From contig JAQVKR010000189.1 in the NCBI GenBank assembly GCA_028694565.1, positions 1-5,820 on the forward strand: a stretch of DNA of 5,820 nucleotides. Reading direction: 5' to 3'. Made by a program: the position numbers and the translations under genes. This DNA is from Gammaproteobacteria bacterium. Its GTDB lineage: Bacteria; Pseudomonadota; Gammaproteobacteria; DSM-26407. Numbering within the stretch: the stretch's first letter is position 1; the number at the start of each line of letters is the position of its first letter. This document shows, in pieces, positions 5,257 to 5,820 of the stretch. The notes under the pieces were generated by a model. It ran no database searches. It was not told the origin of the DNA and worked only from the letters and a program-made list of their open reading frames with translations.

Positions 5257-5820
5257 TCAGCCGCGGGACAGGAACTCGATGAGCGCCTTCTGCGCGTGGA
5301 GCCGGTTTTCCGCCTCGTCCCACACCACGCTCTGCGGACCGTCGATCACCTCGGCGCTCACCTCTTCGCCCCGGTGGGCCGGCAGGCAGTGCATGAACAG
5401 GGCGTCTGGGCGCGCGCGCGCCATCAGCTCGCCATCCACCCGGTAGCCGGCGAAAGCCGCCTCGCGCAGCTTCTGCTCCTCCTCCTGCCCCATGCTGGCC
5501 CATACGTCGGTGACCACCAGGTCGGCGGCGGTGGCGGCGGCGGCGGGATCCCGGCCCAGGCTCACCCGGTCGCCGGCGGCGGCCAGCAGGGCGGGATCGG
5601 GGTCGTAGCCCTCCGGGCAGGCGATGTTGAGACGGAAGTCGAACTGGCGCGCGGCATTGATGTAGGAGTTGCACATGTTGTTGCCGTCGCCGAACCAGGC
5701 CACCGTCCGCCCGGCGATGGCGCCGCGATGCTCCACGTAGGTCTGCACGTCCGCCAGCAGCTGGCAGGGGTGATAGTGATCGGTGAGGCCGTTGATCACC
5801 GGCACCCGGGAATGGGCCGC
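5257..5820 (-). CDS. argF: Ornithine carbamoyltransferase, C-terminal 187 residues (5' truncated by window end)
   Basis: The enzyme joins carbamoyl phosphate and ornithine to give citrulline in arginine biosynthesis; it is cytoplasmic and normally trimeric. The window holds the stop (TGA, 5259-5257) and stays in frame to base 5820, so roughly the first 115-120 residues, including the expected STRTR carbamoyl-phosphate motif, are missing. Visible motifs in order are HPCQ (visible residues 17-20; carbamoyl phosphate site), WFGDGNN (42-48), DVWASMGQE (105-113; the D-x-x-x-SMG ornithine site) and [11 protein letters not shown] (144-154; catalytic Cys in HCLP). These distinguish it from aspartate carbamoyltransferase. 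The GTG at 5805-5803 is an internal Val in VPVINGLTD, not a start. It converges on the c-di-GMP operon and has no evident functional link to it. The anabolic role (argF rather than catabolic arcB) is assumed, not proven by sequence. Confidence 0.93.
   Translation of the reverse strand, partial: AAHSRVPVINGLTDHYHPCQLLADVQTYVEHRGAIAGRTVAWFGDGNNMCNSYINAARQFDFRLNIACPEGYDPDPALLAAAGDRVSLGRDPAAAATAADLVVTDVWASMGQEEEQKLREAAFAGYRVDGELMARARPDALFMHCLPAHRGEEVSAEVIDGPQSVVWDEAENRLHAQKALIEFLSRG

Noticed and set aside
5237..5674. Second - strand frame within argF
   Set aside because: It overlaps argF in another frame, is Arg/Gly-rich and carries no motif, while argF has all its family signatures.

Overview
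This 5.8-kb window is high-GC, densely coding DNA. The gene content (glutaredoxin-like protein, two-component and cyclic-di-GMP signalling proteins, argF) and the codon usage, strongly biased to G or C at third positions, suggest a free-living proteobacterium, most likely a gammaproteobacterium. That placement is inference from style; no rRNA or other phylogenetic marker is present. I see no mobile element, CRISPR array, tRNA or rRNA.

Layout. The first 144 bases are the C-terminal end of an unrecognised membrane protein on the + strand. A gene-free, very GC-rich stretch of about 400 bases follows (145-541). It holds several hairpins and one convincing + strand intrinsic terminator (401-440). 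Next, on the - strand, is a 184-residue protein of unknown function (542-1096) that appears to contain an internal duplication. A divergent promoter region (1097-1279) has a perfect TATAAT facing left and a short palindrome in front of the rightward gene. Rightward come a small glutaredoxin-like protein (1280-1546), a short AT-rich promoter-like gap, and a two-gene signalling unit: a soluble histidine kinase with an N-terminal receiver (1639-3075) and, 17 nt later, a receiver-PAS-GGDEF-EAL protein (3093-5216). A strong symmetric hairpin (5227-5248) separates this from argF, ornithine carbamoyltransferase, which runs in on the - strand and is cut by the window end (5257-5820).

How the genes fit together. 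The kinase and the GGDEF-EAL protein look like one operon and probably one pathway. The kinase keeps all catalytic motifs (His268, N, G1, F and G2 boxes), but its own receiver has Glu58 where the phosphorylated Asp should be. The downstream receiver has an intact Asp62. The simplest reading is that the kinase phosphorylates the downstream protein, which then changes its balance of c-di-GMP synthesis and breakdown. Its GGDEF, I-site and EAL catalytic residues all look intact. The Glu58 receiver may act as a fixed or phosphate-independent sensor or docking domain. This Glu58 module is the most interesting item here; its parts belong to known families, so I would not call it a wholly new system.
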